Notes under the pieces: generated by a model
The model's input: the letters and a program-made list of their open reading frames with translations, nothing else
Databases searched by the model: none
Told to the model about the DNA's origin: nothing
Translations under genes and position numbers: made by a program
Part shown: in pieces, positions 11,240 to 22,026 of the stretch
Layout: each line of letters begins with the position of its first letter
Numbering within the stretch: position 1 is the first letter of the stretch
NCBI GenBank assembly: GCA_036924285.1
Contig: JAYKYS010000001.1
Coordinates: forward strand, 36,517,501 to 36,581,500
Source: Asterella californica
Taxonomy: Eukaryota > Streptophyta > Marchantiopsida > Marchantiales > Aytoniaceae
DNA: 64,000 nucleotides
Reading direction: 5' to 3'

Positions 11240-12630
11240 ACTCATGGCAACCGCTTGCATGTGGGGTGACAACCTCCTGTCAGTGCCTCTCTCTCCCTGG
11301 TGGTCGTCTCCCCTGGTTCTCATGGCAGCGACATAAGTAGGATCGAAGAGTAGGAAATAGAGTTCTGTAGCTACTGCACACACATATCGATTCGATGGTG
11401 CAGGCAGACGAGACACATTAGAGCAGAGACACAGGATAGACAGTCTTCACACACTACACCCGTTGTTGGAAACATACGAATAGTCTGGAAATACACAGGA
11501 GAGGTCTGCATACTCGTACCAGCAGTGGTTCGGAGATGTAGATAGAGGTAGTGGACAGTCTAGGAACATGGAACGGCATCCTCGTGCAGTCCTGTTGACT
11601 AGACTGGTGTGTCGAGGAGTAGACGCAGGAAGTAGAGGTAGTGAGCTTCCCAATGCCATTGTGACTTCTTCTCGGGGAATGGATTGTGGATTTGAGTGCA
11701 GAAGCTTTGTTCATGTCTTCTAGGTGGTGGGTTTCCTTGAATTCGCTCCCAATTGTGCATGAGAAGTGTTCTTCTTGAGTGACGGTGAATGTCAACAGTT
11801 GTGGAAGTGTAGCTTGGCTCGTCCAGTAGAGCACTTGGGATCTGCATACGGACGGTCTTATGGGTAAGAGATCCTAGAAGACAGAGTAGTCAGAGCAGCG
11901 AAGTGAAGAAGAAAGAAGCCTTCTTCCCGCAACAGAAGACGACATCCTCGAGTAGAAGACGGTGCAACTGTACACATGTTTGTTGTCTTCCTCCCCAAAC
12001 TATTACAAGTAGAGATGGCTTGTTAGTCAGGATCCGGACTAGAAGCCGGTCGGAATCTTAATTTCTTCTTTTCATCTTGTTTTCTCTTGTTTGGATTTTC
12101 TCATCTTCCCCATCTTCCCCCATCTTCCTCATCTTCTTACCTTCTTCTAGTGAGCTTCCGAGACTTCTATTAAGCTTCCGTTGTCGTGGTGAGAGTCTTT
12201 CTTGGGGAGGGCGGACCTCCTAACTGTGATAGATCAAAGAGAAATGACCAAAAAGGAAGATAGGCCGCTGCAGACGATGAAATCTCAAAACACAGCCTCT
12301 TGTGTCCACCAATTGCAAAACAAACACTCAATCACGCTCTCAGGTACACAAATAGATCTCTCCGGAGTAGAAATAGCTTTATTTCAGTGTCAACTGCTTC
12401 ACTGTTTAAGAAAATATCTCTCTCCTCCTCTCCTGAGTCCGTCTCAGCTGAAAATTCCAAGGAATTTGATCTCACGACAACCAAAGCCTTGTCAAAACGA
12501 TCTCCTTCCAATAAACTGCATCTGTCCGTTCAATTCTACTGCCTCCAAACCTCAAAACTGTCTAACATATGAGGTTCTTGTCTCCAAAACACTTTCCTGC
12601 TTCTCTCACGATCTCCCCTGCTCACTCCAC

Positions 12631-12910
12631 TCAATTCTGTCAGAAAAATCGATCCTCACTCAGCCTCCAAGCTTCTCAGCGTCTCCTCTCCTCAATCCAC
12701 TCAATTCTGTCAGAAAAATCGATCCCTGCTCAGCCTCCAAGCTTCTCAGCGTCTCCTCTCCTCAATCCACTCAATTCTGTCTGAAAAATCGATCCCTGCT
12801 CAGCCTCCAAGCTTCTCAGCGTCTCCTCTCCTCAATCCACTCAATTCTGTCAGAAAAATCGATCCCTGCTCAGCCTCCAAGCTTCTCAGCGTCTCCTCTC
12901 CTCAATCCAC
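12631..12910 (+). repeat. Four 70-bp tandem repeats
   Basis: Units start at 12,631, 12,701, 12,771 and 12,841 and are nearly identical (TCAATTCTGTCAGAAAAATC and so on). Because 70 is not a multiple of 3, the 266-codon open stretch at 12,202-13,002 reads each unit in a different frame. No frame of this strand contains a stop within the unit. Confidence 0.97.
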
Positions 12911-13017
12911 TCTATTCTCTCCTTTTTCCTCCTTCCGCCTCAGTTCTCTCAGAAAACTCCTTTGAAAAATTGTCCCCGATCTCTAGCCGCCGCAGGTATT
13001 AAACCTAAAAGTTAAGG

Positions 13018-13110
13018 CCCCAGCTTAAGCTGCCCCCCTGCTGTCCTTATATGTGCAGTCACTTATCACAAGCAGGACCCTAGCTTAAGCTGCCCCCCTG
13101 CTGTCCTTAT
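13018..13110. repeat. Direct repeat AGCTTAAGCTGCCCCCCTG
   Basis: A 33-base block at 13,018-13,050 recurs at 13,078-13,110 with one difference, a 60-base offset. Related AGCTT/CAGCTT-rich sequence reappears at 13,955-14,035 near the other end of element E. Confidence 0.9.
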
Positions 13111-13280
13111 GCGTACAAAGCATTTTTTACAAAGTTGACCCCTTTTTAATATAAGTTTCGCAGTTGTCTCTACAAACTCTATCCCTACACTGATAAAGGT
13201 TCACATAACCTCATTCCCCATCGCAAGCCTACTCGATGATTATTTAACTATTTAGCAAAAGTTTCATGTGCTCTTGATGT

Positions 13281-13402
13281 CATCCTGAATATACTACAAG
13301 CCATCCAATGTAGGCCGAAGCCCCTACACTTATGAGGCTGTCCCACATGGCTTACAGCCCCCCATATGCGCACCAGGTATCTCCCATAGTATATTCAGGA
13401 TG
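13281..13402. repeat. Foldback with 16-bp perfect arms
   Basis: CATCCTGAATATACTA at 13,281-13,296 is the exact reverse complement of 13,387-13,402, enclosing 90 bases. A second 10-bp pair (13,376-13,385 with 13,439-13,448) overlaps the right arm. This is a structured segment inside element E. Confidence 0.85.
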
Positions 13403-13535
13403 GCATGCGGAGGCTTAGGCCAGGAAGCCCACGATTAAGGGAGATACCGGTCTCCCGCCCCTAGGTATACAGGACATGGCTGAATACCCAACATAGACTC
13501 CCATCCGGGAGGCCAACATGCCAGAATAGGAACCA

Positions 13536-13604
13536 GAGGCCAGGAGGGATTGATCCTGAGACCACTTCCCTCCTAGGCAGGCGCCCTATCACTGGGATGG
13601 CCTC
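13536..13604 (-). ncRNA. tRNA-like (possibly SINE-head) segment
   Basis: Read on the minus strand, 69 bases have a 7-bp perfect acceptor-like stem (GAGGCCA with TGGCCTC), an A-box-like CAGTGATAGGGCGCCTGCC and a B-box-like GGATCAATCCC. The outer stem extends to 14 bp with one mismatch (13,529-13,542 with 13,598-13,611). A good anticodon arm is not evident, so this is not called a functional tRNA. A tRNA-derived SINE head or a chance foldback are the alternatives. Confidence 0.35.
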
Positions 13605-14629
13605 TAGTTCCGTTCAAAAAGCTTTTACAGTTTGTACATATGCTTTACTAAGGAAATTTTCCTGTAAAGTCTTTACTAGCCTTTTCTGTGCTAACTTCTC
13701 TATACAACTCCGTTTTTAATGAATAAGGAGTCAAAACTATAGTATTCAGGAACACCTACACACCCACGCTATCAGATTCTGAGTTCGAGTCTCGAGTCAG
13801 AATCGACGAATTTCTCTCTTTCACATATTTCATAGTCTAAAACTCGTACTAACTATTGCTTAAAACACTTTCTGTCAAAACTAGAAGCATGAGGTCGCTC
13901 TCCTCGTCAAGCTTTACATCCTGGTGTCTTTCGACTCCCTTAGGGGTGATACTCCAACCCAAGCTAGGGGGCAGCTTGTCAAGCATGGCCCAGCTTAGCT
14001 CCTGCCTAGCTTGTTAAGCTGCAGGGCAGCTTCCTTTACACAACAAAGAAAAGATCTCCTTGCAACTAGTTTTCACTGTACAGACCCATGTACAACACGA
14101 CACCGTGAAGGTGAATGTCGTTGTAGTGCTGCAGGAAGACTATTTCCGTAGGCAGAAGCCTGAGAAGGCTACAGGGGGCATACACCCTATGATTGATCTA
14201 ACCCGTTGTAATGTGAGTGGAAGAGTAAGGTGTAACGACCGTTGCTAGTCGACTTCTGCGAAGCAGGACAATCTTTTGGAGGTGTGAGAAGACGAGCTGA
14301 ACCCCCAGAAGACGAGAATCGCTTCGAGAAGACGGTACTGAGAAGACCGGAAGAAGCAACCTGGAAGCAGGAAGATCGTCTTCTCGAGATTCTCTGTGAA
14401 TAGTTGTGTGATATTTTAGTTAGTAGTTGTTTATTTAGATCCAGAGTATATTTTGCCGTACTTGGAAGACGCGTGGTTTTGTGAGAAGACGGGATTCCTA
14501 GGCAAAACCCGTGTGTTTGTATGTTTGAACAGATCCTAGAACTTAGAGCAGCGTTACTTGTGCAAATTCTCTATGGGAACGATATCTTGTATACTAAATG
14601 GGCAAAAGGAGTAATCTTGCGTCACTACA

Positions 14630-15104
14630 CAAATCTATCCACCAGAAAAGACGGATTTTAGATCAAGTGGTCCATTTTACATTTATCGTGGTTTTAGGTC
14701 GTAAGGAGGAGTTTTTAGAGATTCGATCACCTATGACAGAAAATTGGAGATATCCCGATTGTCGAGAGTATGATTTGAGAGTTCTTGGAGCCAACAGAGT
14801 CAAGAAGGAAGACTCTATCAACATCTGAAGATCGTTTGGCAGAAGAAGAAAGTTCTTATATAGATCTTTTTCGGTTCTATCGCTACGGTTTTCGTCATTT
14901 TGGGTTTGTTAGAGTTCTAGTTGGGCATGTATAGCTTGTGGTAGCTAGCTTTAGCTAATGGGTTGTACATGGATGTTGTCTGGGCTAGGGTTTGAATCTT
15001 GTGATACTGGTGCGAAGATTTTTGTTAGCAAAGAGATATTTCCTTTGCTTTGAACTGTGTTTCTGTAGTTTTGGGTCTAGGTTAAGATTCAGAGACTTGT
15101 CCCG
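14630..15104 (+). mobile_element. Family B LTR, continuation of the left copy
   Basis: It begins with the right-hand CAAAT duplication of solo LTR #1 and continues the homology to the minus-strand B LTR (TTTTGTTAGCAAAG, TTTTGGGTCTAGGT). Homology stops at about 15,104, where the LTR is truncated and joined to unrelated sequence. Confidence 0.75.
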
Positions 15105-15639
15105 TCGTGAGGATTGGCTGCAACACGCTTCAAGCATGAGGTCATTGCTGTAGGACCTTGCCAGAAGATGAAGCTACGCAAGTGATATTATGGAGGATAG
15201 AGCGTGAGGCGGACTTATCGAACAACGATCGGCTCTCATCTAACGCAGTCGAAGGTTGACGTGCTTCAATGTCATCCTGTCGATTATTCTTGGAGCTATC
15301 AGCCACGTCACCCACTTCCGTTTTGTAAGCCAGTCTGTCTCTCATCTAGAGGTACCTCAGATGACTAGGGTTACTAGTGCCTATAATCACTAAGATTCAA
15401 TTACATCCATGCTCACTTCACTCAACTCTTTGACCCATGTGATCACATTACTTGTTCTACTTTACTAAAGTAAGAGATTTTCCTACTTTAACTTTTCCAA
15501 ATTGTTAACTTTTCATATTATCCAGTAGGAATACAACAACAACCTAATACATCTTTTGAGGAGCATCTTTAGATATTTGTGAGCGATGGTCAACAAAATT
15601 GCTTTTGAGAAGCATATTTAGAGCTCCGCACTTGTCACA
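15105..15639. other. Unassigned sequence between family B pieces
   Basis: No ORF, LTR or pol homology is visible. The stretch is probably internal or rearranged sequence of family B. Confidence 0.35.
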
Positions 15640-16045
15640 TAATGACGGATCTTAGCATAATGAGATCAGTCATCCATCACCTTGGTCTCCATTCGAACTG
15701 CATTGATATAAAACTGACCAAGAATCACAAGATATGAAGCAGAAGACTGCACGAAGAAGTGCTGATCTACATCCACATCATCTATCTTCACTTTCACGTT
15801 AAGACAAGCGCCGTATAACTCACCCTTCTGGTTGTTTGCAGCACGTAACACCCAACCATGGTTCAGTTCGATAGATCACTAACCTCTCTCGTACACCTCT
15901 CGGACATGATGTTGATCTCAGATCCGTGATCAACTAAAGCAGCAACAGGTTTAGACAGACTTCCAAGACGAACTCGTTAGCAGTCGTAGCACGAGCCCAA
16001 TGTCTTCTTCTGAAGTCATTATCAGTAGCTGGACCCTTCTCAGGA
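15640..16045 (-). pseudogene. Family B protease (retropepsin) fragment
   Basis: On the minus strand a frameshifted trace includes ALVDHGSEINIM (the aspartic-protease active-site region), then ANNQKGELYGA and VDQHFFVQSSASYLVILGQ, ending near 15,640. It matches the second family B copy at 26.86-27.3 kb in order and wording. The usual D-T/S-G triad reads D-H-G in both copies. The piece belongs directly after the inverted segment at 16,130-16,600. Confidence 0.75.
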
Positions 16046-16129
16046 GAGTCCAGCTACTGAGGAGGAGATCCTGTAGACACTACGTCTATCAAAGCATTCT
16101 TGGACGTGGATAGACACGTTCATTGACAA

Positions 16130-16600
16130 GATGCTTCTGTGGAGAAAAAGAGACAGCGAGAAGCCTCTGAACTTGACACTGGAGTTCCTGAGGATACTGG
16201 GGATAGATGGAGAGTCATAAGGAGACAAGCACCTCCTCCAGAGGATATCCTCTCTACTTCTCAAGCTCCTCCACATGCACCAGGTCCAATGGAGGACGTG
16301 CAGAGGTCTCAACAAGAGCCAACGACTGTTGGAAGACGGTTTACAACCCAAGAGAAAGAGAAGGGACCGACCTACAAGTTGACGGCTGATATTGAAACTT
16401 CTACTGATCTCAAGAGCATCTAGGAGCAGAGATAGTGGATGCCCGAATCAAGTTTTTTCTTCGGGAGGTTCTTGGTATTGCGAAGAGAGAGTTTCACGAA
16501 TTGATCATCGACCTCATCAAAAGAAAGAGACAAGTGATGTTCGAACAAGTAGAAAGTCAAATGATAAATGTGGTAGGAGCTTCTGTGAATGACGCATAAT
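16130..16600 (+). pseudogene. Family B gag-protease linker segment, inverted in place
   Basis: The plus strand encodes, with stops, TYKLTADIETSTDLKSI and then REFHELIIDLIKRKRQVMFEQ. The second family B copy (minus, about 27.6-27.4 kb) carries the same order as VADIKTTTDLHAVL and REFHQLIIDIMKRKRQVLIEQ just upstream of its protease. Here gag (18,006 to 16,601) and protease (16,045 to 15,640) read on the minus strand and only this middle block reads plus. About 470 bp have therefore been flipped. Confidence 0.8.
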
Positions 16601-18006
16601 TCAGGAAGGTGCATTTTCAGGAGATTGATGACCAGGAGTACCAGCAAGAAGCGTTAGTTGCTGGGCTAACATCATTGAGTTTGACGATGAGGAAGAGACT
16701 GTGATCCTACGAATAGACTCGGCTCCTCTCTTCAGTGTCTCAAAAAGAACTTGAGTAATATTCTTCTCAGTAGTCTTATCTAGCAACGTAGGACTAGAAG
16801 AGACTTCGATATGCCCAGCATATACATCAAAATTTATCAACGGTGCGATCAACGCAGTTGTCGTTGTAGCCTACCGTTCTGATAGCGAACTACACCATCT
16901 CGCAAAGCAGCTGTGAGCTCTTGACAATCTCCTCGGAAATGATCAAGATCGTCATACCATATACATCTACAAACAGGAGCACCTCCTGGACGTGTAGTAG
17001 CAGACGTCGGTGGTTGCTCTATTTGCAAGCCAGCTAGCTCCACCTTCAACTCACGCATCTGTCGGATAAGATTTTCGATCTGATTCTGCTGATCATGGTT
17101 CTCCGCATGTCTTTGAACATGTGCCCTTTGTGCAGGAACTGGCATAACTGACATTAGAGGAACTGCGGCAGGGACAACAAGTCTAGGAGCAGGAGCCGGA
17201 GGCTGCTGTACTTGAGGAGCAGCATAAGATTGAGTGATCACTTTCGCAAGCGGTCGTCCTCCTACAGCCACTCTATCTCATCTCTGTCTTGTTAGAACAG
17301 CCACGTCGTCCTCAACTCTCCCCCAATCCATAGTTACACCTCCTTCAGCCGACCGATCTGCTAACATAAAACATAATCGATCTGCTGTAATCTCATCGGT
17401 GGCTTGCAAGAAAAGTTCTGTCCTTCTTGCATCTAAGGTTATGCGTTCGAGCGTTGAAAGCTATTGGTATCCCCGATCAAATTCTCTCAACAGCTCGTTT
17501 AGTCCCATCCTACGACCAGGTTGTTGCTCAATCCAATCCAAAAACGTCCTCCTAGTAACTCTCTCAAAATCCTCTTCAAGAAATTCCTCTCGTAAAGCTC
17601 GCTCAAAACTTGGTCAAACACCAAGATTTCTTTTCTGTACATCTCTGACTTGATCTCTCAACTCAGGAATCACAACCAACTCAAAACTGTCAATCATCTC
17701 CGCATCTGTCACTCTCACAAGTTTCATCTCTCCTCTGTACTCACGAAGATACTTGGAGACATCTTTACCTTCAAACCTTTCACACGTATTCACAATCGCC
17801 TGCAAAGTCTTTGTAGATTTTAACTCACCCCCTCCGAGGATCGGATGTTGTTGAACCCAGGCCACAAGTGTCTTCAGTATCTCAGCAGTGTCCAGATCTG
17901 ACGCTGCAGTTGCTGCAGAAGACGTAGGTGCAGCTGAAGGTGCAGCAGTAGATGTTGATGCTCTAGCCGTAGAGACAGTAGCAGCACTTTTGCTCTTGCG
18001 ATCCAT
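16601..18006 (-). pseudogene. Family B gag (broken)
   Basis: The trace starts MDRKSKSAATVST with a Ser/Thr/Ala-rich N-terminus. A capsid-like helical region follows (ILKTLVAWVQQHP, CERFEGKDVSKYLREYRGE), with frameshifts and stops at about 17,270-17,613. Then comes a Pro-rich linker and a nucleocapsid knuckle. The knuckle reads C-x2-Y-x4-H-x4-C (CIWYDDLDHFRGDC), so the second zinc cysteine is replaced by tyrosine. It ends near the inverted block at 16,600. The product would package element RNA, but the reading frame is not intact. Confidence 0.8.
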
Positions 18007-21000
18007 CTATTCTTTGTATAAGAATCTCAACCTCCGTAATCATCCCAAGATCTCTCAGTGGAAGACCAGATGTCGCGATTAGAGTTTCTTGGGAAAGACG
18101 GAACCTTCTAGTTGTGATACTATTGTGAAGATTGTGATACGTCTACCTAGGAAGGCGCTGGGCTTCTAGCTGTGGTTGTCTACTCAAGAGATGGGCTTCA
18201 AGTTGTAACATGGCACTATAAACACTCACACAGGTCTATTGAGTCCTCTTATATGTTCAAAAAGCAAAAATCAAAACTGACTATTAGTAATAAGGTCAGA
18301 CGGTGAACTTTATCACTCAAGAATAAGAAACATACGTGGCTTAGACTTCAAAACTTCTCCTACATGTAAATGAGGTCTTACTGAACACACATACGAATTT
18401 TCAGCATGAGATCAAATCTGAGCACTGAGATGTGGGCAAAACGTTATGAGTAAAGAAATTACAGCAATTTCTAGTACCCAATTAGCTACTTTGACCTAGA
18501 ACACAGAATTAGTTCGATAACTTTCGATGATTCTTACAGGATTTGGAGTCTACAGCACGGTGAACATCCTTGTGATATTTGACCTGCTGGTTGTACACAG
18601 TTCTCCGGATCTTGGGTTCTGAATTTGCTGCTCTAGATTGAGAGTTTTTCAGACCCCCTCTGCTTTAGCGATAGCCATGAATTACTCACTTACTCAAATG
18701 ACATGGAACTTTTTAGACAATCGTAGCCCTACTGACAATGAACGTAACCACGAAGGTTTGAAGCGATTATCTCAATTCTGCTGCAACTGACACCAAAAAC
18801 TCAAAATCACCAATTGTGATGTAATTCTGACCCAACCCGAACTTCAAATTGGCATAACTCTTTCTTTATTGTTCCAAATCGATCAAAACTTTCACTGGCA
18901 GTGATTGGCAGCATGAGCTCTATCTCCTTGTGTTATCAGATTTCTCAGTGTCCCTACCAAAAGCTCGAACTCTCCTTAAGACCCCTGCTTCTAAAGTTTA
19001 AAGTTTCACAAAGGACAAAAATGGACCAATGGGAGTTCATAGCTTCACTCCCCTGTCCTTTTGTACCCAATCCACCTGGTAACTTAATTTCACACATAGG
19101 TTACCACGAAGCCTCTAAAGTGCCAACGTAAATCTTAAACTACCTGCGAAGATATGTAGAATGACACGTTATCGAGGTAAATTTTACGCGAAGGTTGTCT
19201 AGAAAAACGCAAGGTTCCTGGCAGTGGAGACGTAGTGTGCTGAACAGAGACAAGAAAGAGAGAAATAAGCACGAAAACGAGCCTCGCAATATATACCAAC
19301 TCCCAATGTACATACACTGCCGGTTCTTTCTCCCTAAGAACACAAAACTAAGAAATAGACCAGAGCGGTCTATAATCTGCTTCAAAATCCCTCAAAACGA
19401 GTCCCTGAATCTCGACCTAGACCCAAAACCATTGAAGCGTAACTCAAAGCAAGAGAAACATCCCTTTGCTAACAAAAAGAGCTGTACCAATATCACACAA
19501 TTGAAATCCAAGTCCAAACAACGTTCATGTACAAGCTCTTAGCTAAAGATAGCTACCACAAGCTGTACATAACCAACTAGAACCTCCAACAAACTCAAAA
19601 AGACAAAACTCGTAGCGAAGGAACCAAAAACTAAACCTTGAGAACTTTCTCCTTTTGTCAAAAGGCTTTCAGATGTCGATAAGGCCTGCTTTCCTGACTC
19701 TGTTGGCCTCAAGAACTATCAGATTCGACTCCCGACAGCCGAGATATCGTCAATTTTTTATCGCAAGTGGTCGAACTTGCAAAAACTTCTCCCTACGGCT
19801 TAAAACCGCGCACACCGTCCAAACAAATCGCTTGATCTGATATCCATCTTCTCTGGTAGGTAGATCTAGCTACCCTGAATCCAACGAGACTCCTAACAAG
19901 CCAACTGGAGTTCTCTTTGCAAAACCACGTAAAAAATTTGGTCGCAGGTTGCAAAAAAAATGACGTAAATTGACTCCCTGCGGCTCAAACTCGCTCATCA
20001 CACGCAAACCAACAATCCAATCCACACACAGTCTTCTCTTGTGCATAGGTGAAGACTCCTTCGCATAGGCACCAAGAACGAAGAGCTTGGCTCATCGATA
20101 GCGAAGAACAACCCAATCTCAGGTCATAGGCGATGAAAAACTGACGTAAGCGCTTTCCTGCGAGTCAATTTCCTCCACATCTCTCAAATCGTCCGATGAA
20201 ACTTCGTATCGTCTTCAATTTCTTGAAGAACTTGGTGTTTTGATATTAATGGATCCAAAGACATCAAGTTTGGACTTTGGAACAGTCCGAACGGTCTAAC
20301 TCTCTTTCACAAGTCACTAAAGCACTCTCGAAAACCTCTCATGCGTCTCAATTTCTTCCAGAACACATTCTCCGATCCGCCTCTTCACGAACCGTTTCTA
20401 CCCTAAGTGTAGCCTGTACAAATCTGAACCCAATGACACCTTGTGCGCATGCATTGGACTTCTCAATTCTCCAAACTGTCCATCGACAAGTCGTAAAAAC
20501 AAGCTAGTCCTTTAAGGTCCACCCTTACGTCCGACGCCGTACATACAAGTTTTCTCAGATAATGAGCTAGCAGGCCCCTTGCGTCCTTAGTGTAGCCAGG
20601 AGCTGCAAATACCCAGTCAGCGATATTAAACTAGAGTCTAGCTTGATTTCTCTTCTTTCGAGTCTCGTAACTTCTCCACTATGCGTCCAAATGAAGTAAA
20701 CGAAGTGCTCATGGGAAGCTGACAACGAGCTCTACCCATTGATGTAATGAAAGTGAAGATCCAAAGTTGTGCAAAAAGCTCGTAAGCTGAGGCTTAGCTT
20801 GCTTTTCCCATCTTTGGAGTTTCGTGACTTCTCCACTAGGCGTCCAAATGAAGTAGACGAAGTGCCCATGGAAAGCTGACAACGAGCTCTGTCCATTGAT
20901 GCAATGAAAGTGAAGATCCGAAGTTGTGCAAAAAGCCTGTAAGTTGAGGTCTAGCTTGCTTTTCCCATCTTCCGAGTCTCGTAACTTCTCCACTAAGCGT

Positions 21001-21049
21001 CCAAATGAAGTAGACGAAGTGTCCATGGAAAGCTGACAACGAGTTATAC
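18007..21049 (-). mobile_element. Family B LTR plus leader (minus orientation), 5'-truncated
   Basis: This stretch lies upstream of gag on the minus strand and matches the left B LTR at 6.0-6.78 and 14.63-15.10 kb. The LTR 3' boundary and the primer-binding site were not identified between 18,007 and about 18,250. Its U3 end is cut at 21,049, where a family A LTR end begins. A TATATAT box at 19,288-19,296 (minus) is a possible core promoter. Confidence 0.75.
20683..21049 (-). repeat. 157-bp tandem repeats in the family B U3
   Basis: GCGTCCAAATGAAGTA recurs at 20,683, 20,840 and 20,997, giving about 2.3 units of 157 bp. The unit contains GAAAGTGAAGATCC. One unit-like stretch lies in the U3 fragment at 27,625-27,670, and a diverged one at about 5,890-5,970. 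Confidence 0.9.
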
Positions 21050-21478
21050 TGTAGTGTCGCAGGATTACTCCTTTTGCTCATTTAGTATACAAGATATCGT
21101 TTCCATAGAGGATTTGCACAAGTAACGCTGCTCTAAGTTCTAAGATCTGTTCAAACACACAAACACACGAGTTTTGTCTAGAATCCCGTCTTCTCACAAA
21201 ACCACGCGTCTTCCAGACTCGCCAAAAGGTGCTCTAGACCTAATCAAACAACTACTAACTAGAATATCACACAACTATTCACAGAGAAGCTCGAGAAGAC
21301 GCTTCCTGCTTCCAGGTCACTTCTTCCGGTCTTCTCAATATCGTCTTCCCGAAGCAATTCTCGGCTTTTGGGGGTTCAACTCGGCTTCTCATACCTCCAG
21401 ATGACTGCTTTTGCTTCGCAGAAGTCGACTAGAATCTGCTGTTACACCTTACTCTCTCTCTCACACACATTCCAACGG
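21050..21478 (-). mobile_element. Family A LTR, 3' end fragment
   Basis: TGTAGTGTCGCAGGATTACT and the following 420 bases match the 3' ends of the other A LTRs in minus orientation (for example 35,583-36,010). Homology stops at CCAACGG (21,478), directly against an integrase fragment. This end is the same terminus as in the complete copies, so 21,050 is a true element edge. Confidence 0.85.
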
Positions 21479-21988
21479 ATTATTGTGACTGTCAATCATG
21501 CCTATGATTGGGACACCAAGCTGGATGCAGCGTTGTGGGCATTCAGAAATACAGAGAAAATAACAACACGACAGACGCCGTTCTTCTTAGCATATGGAAT
21601 ACATCCCATTATGCCTATTGAGTTCGAAACCCCTACTTACAGGATTCTGTCACAGGATAGACTATCTGCAGAAGATAGTCTGTTACAAAGTCTGATGGCA
21701 CTGGAAGAAAATCGTGAGGCATCCCTGGAGTTAACTAAGGACATACAAGAGAAGCGCAAGGAAGTATATGACAAGAGGTTGAGGAAAGTGGAAGTGAACG
21801 ACGGAGACTTAGTCTTGCTATATGATAGTAGACATATTAAGTTTCCAGGGAAATTATAGCTATGATGGATCAGACCATACATAGTCGCACAATGTTATGG
21901 TAATGGTTCAGTCCAACTTAAAGACCTGGAAGGAAATCTCTTCGCTAATCGAGTAAACGGTGGAAGAATCAAGCGATACTACTCTTGA
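21479..21988 (+). pseudogene. Family C integrase C-terminal part
   Basis: The plus strand encodes DWDTKLDAALWAFRNTEK, then TTRQTPFFLAYGIHP, a lysine-rich helix and FPGKL. This is the C-terminal part of the integrase catalytic region and its tail, of Athila/Tat-like Ty3/gypsy type. Two stops follow FPGKL, and the trace ends GGRIKRYYS at TGA 21,986. The catalytic D,D,E residues lie upstream and are absent because of the junction at 21,478. A polypurine tract follows 24 bases later. Confidence 0.8.
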
Positions 21989-22011
21989 GGTGTTCGCGGG
22001 GTCGCTCACAT

Positions 22012-22026
22012 ATGAGGGGAGAAGTA
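22012..22026 (+). other. Polypurine tract before the family C 3' LTR
   Basis: ATGAGGGGAGAAGTA lies between the integrase stop and a TGTAAAGCC start, the expected place for plus-strand priming. It fixes the family C LTR start at 22,027. Confidence 0.7.

Larger units (their letters stand above)
12182..14102. mobile_element. Element E: 1.9-kb nested insertion, probably a solo LTR of another family
   Basis: The uninterrupted LTR in the other A copies reads through this point (GCTTCCGTGAAGG). Here 1,921 bases intervene, flanked by CCGT at 12,178-12,181 and 14,103-14,106. The termini are TGTCGTG and CACGACA, a short perfect inverted repeat with the TG/CA ends usual for LTRs. It contains 70-bp tandem repeats, repeated AGCTTAAGCTGCCCCCCTG motifs and a tRNA-like segment, and no pol. 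A non-LTR insertion with 4-bp duplications remains possible. Confidence 0.75.
6782..14629 (+). mobile_element. Family A solo LTR #1 (giant LTR, about 5.9 kb without its nested insert)
   Basis: It starts TGTGGTGCCC and ends CTTGCGTCACTACA, and it is flanked by the 5-bp target duplication CAAAT (6777-6781 and 14,630-14,634). No gag or pol lies between the ends, so this is a solo LTR left by LTR-LTR recombination. Element E (12,182-14,102) is inserted in it. It is longer than the other A LTRs because it alone keeps the 5' half of an internal ORF (8775-11,239). GAAGAC/GTCTTC hexamers are very frequent throughout. Confidence 0.92.

Noticed and set aside
11227..11240. Two copies of the plant telomere-type heptamer CCCTAAA
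   Set aside because: Only two units, inside an LTR and absent from the other LTR copies at this place; too short for an interstitial telomere.
12631..12910. CRISPR-like array of 70-bp repeats
   Set aside because: Units are directly adjacent with no spacers, in a plant retroelement; an ordinary tandem repeat.
12182..14102. Element E as a cut-and-paste DNA transposon
   Set aside because: The terminal inverted repeat is only 7 bp with TG/CA ends and there is no transposase; a solo LTR explains it better, though a DNA element is not excluded.
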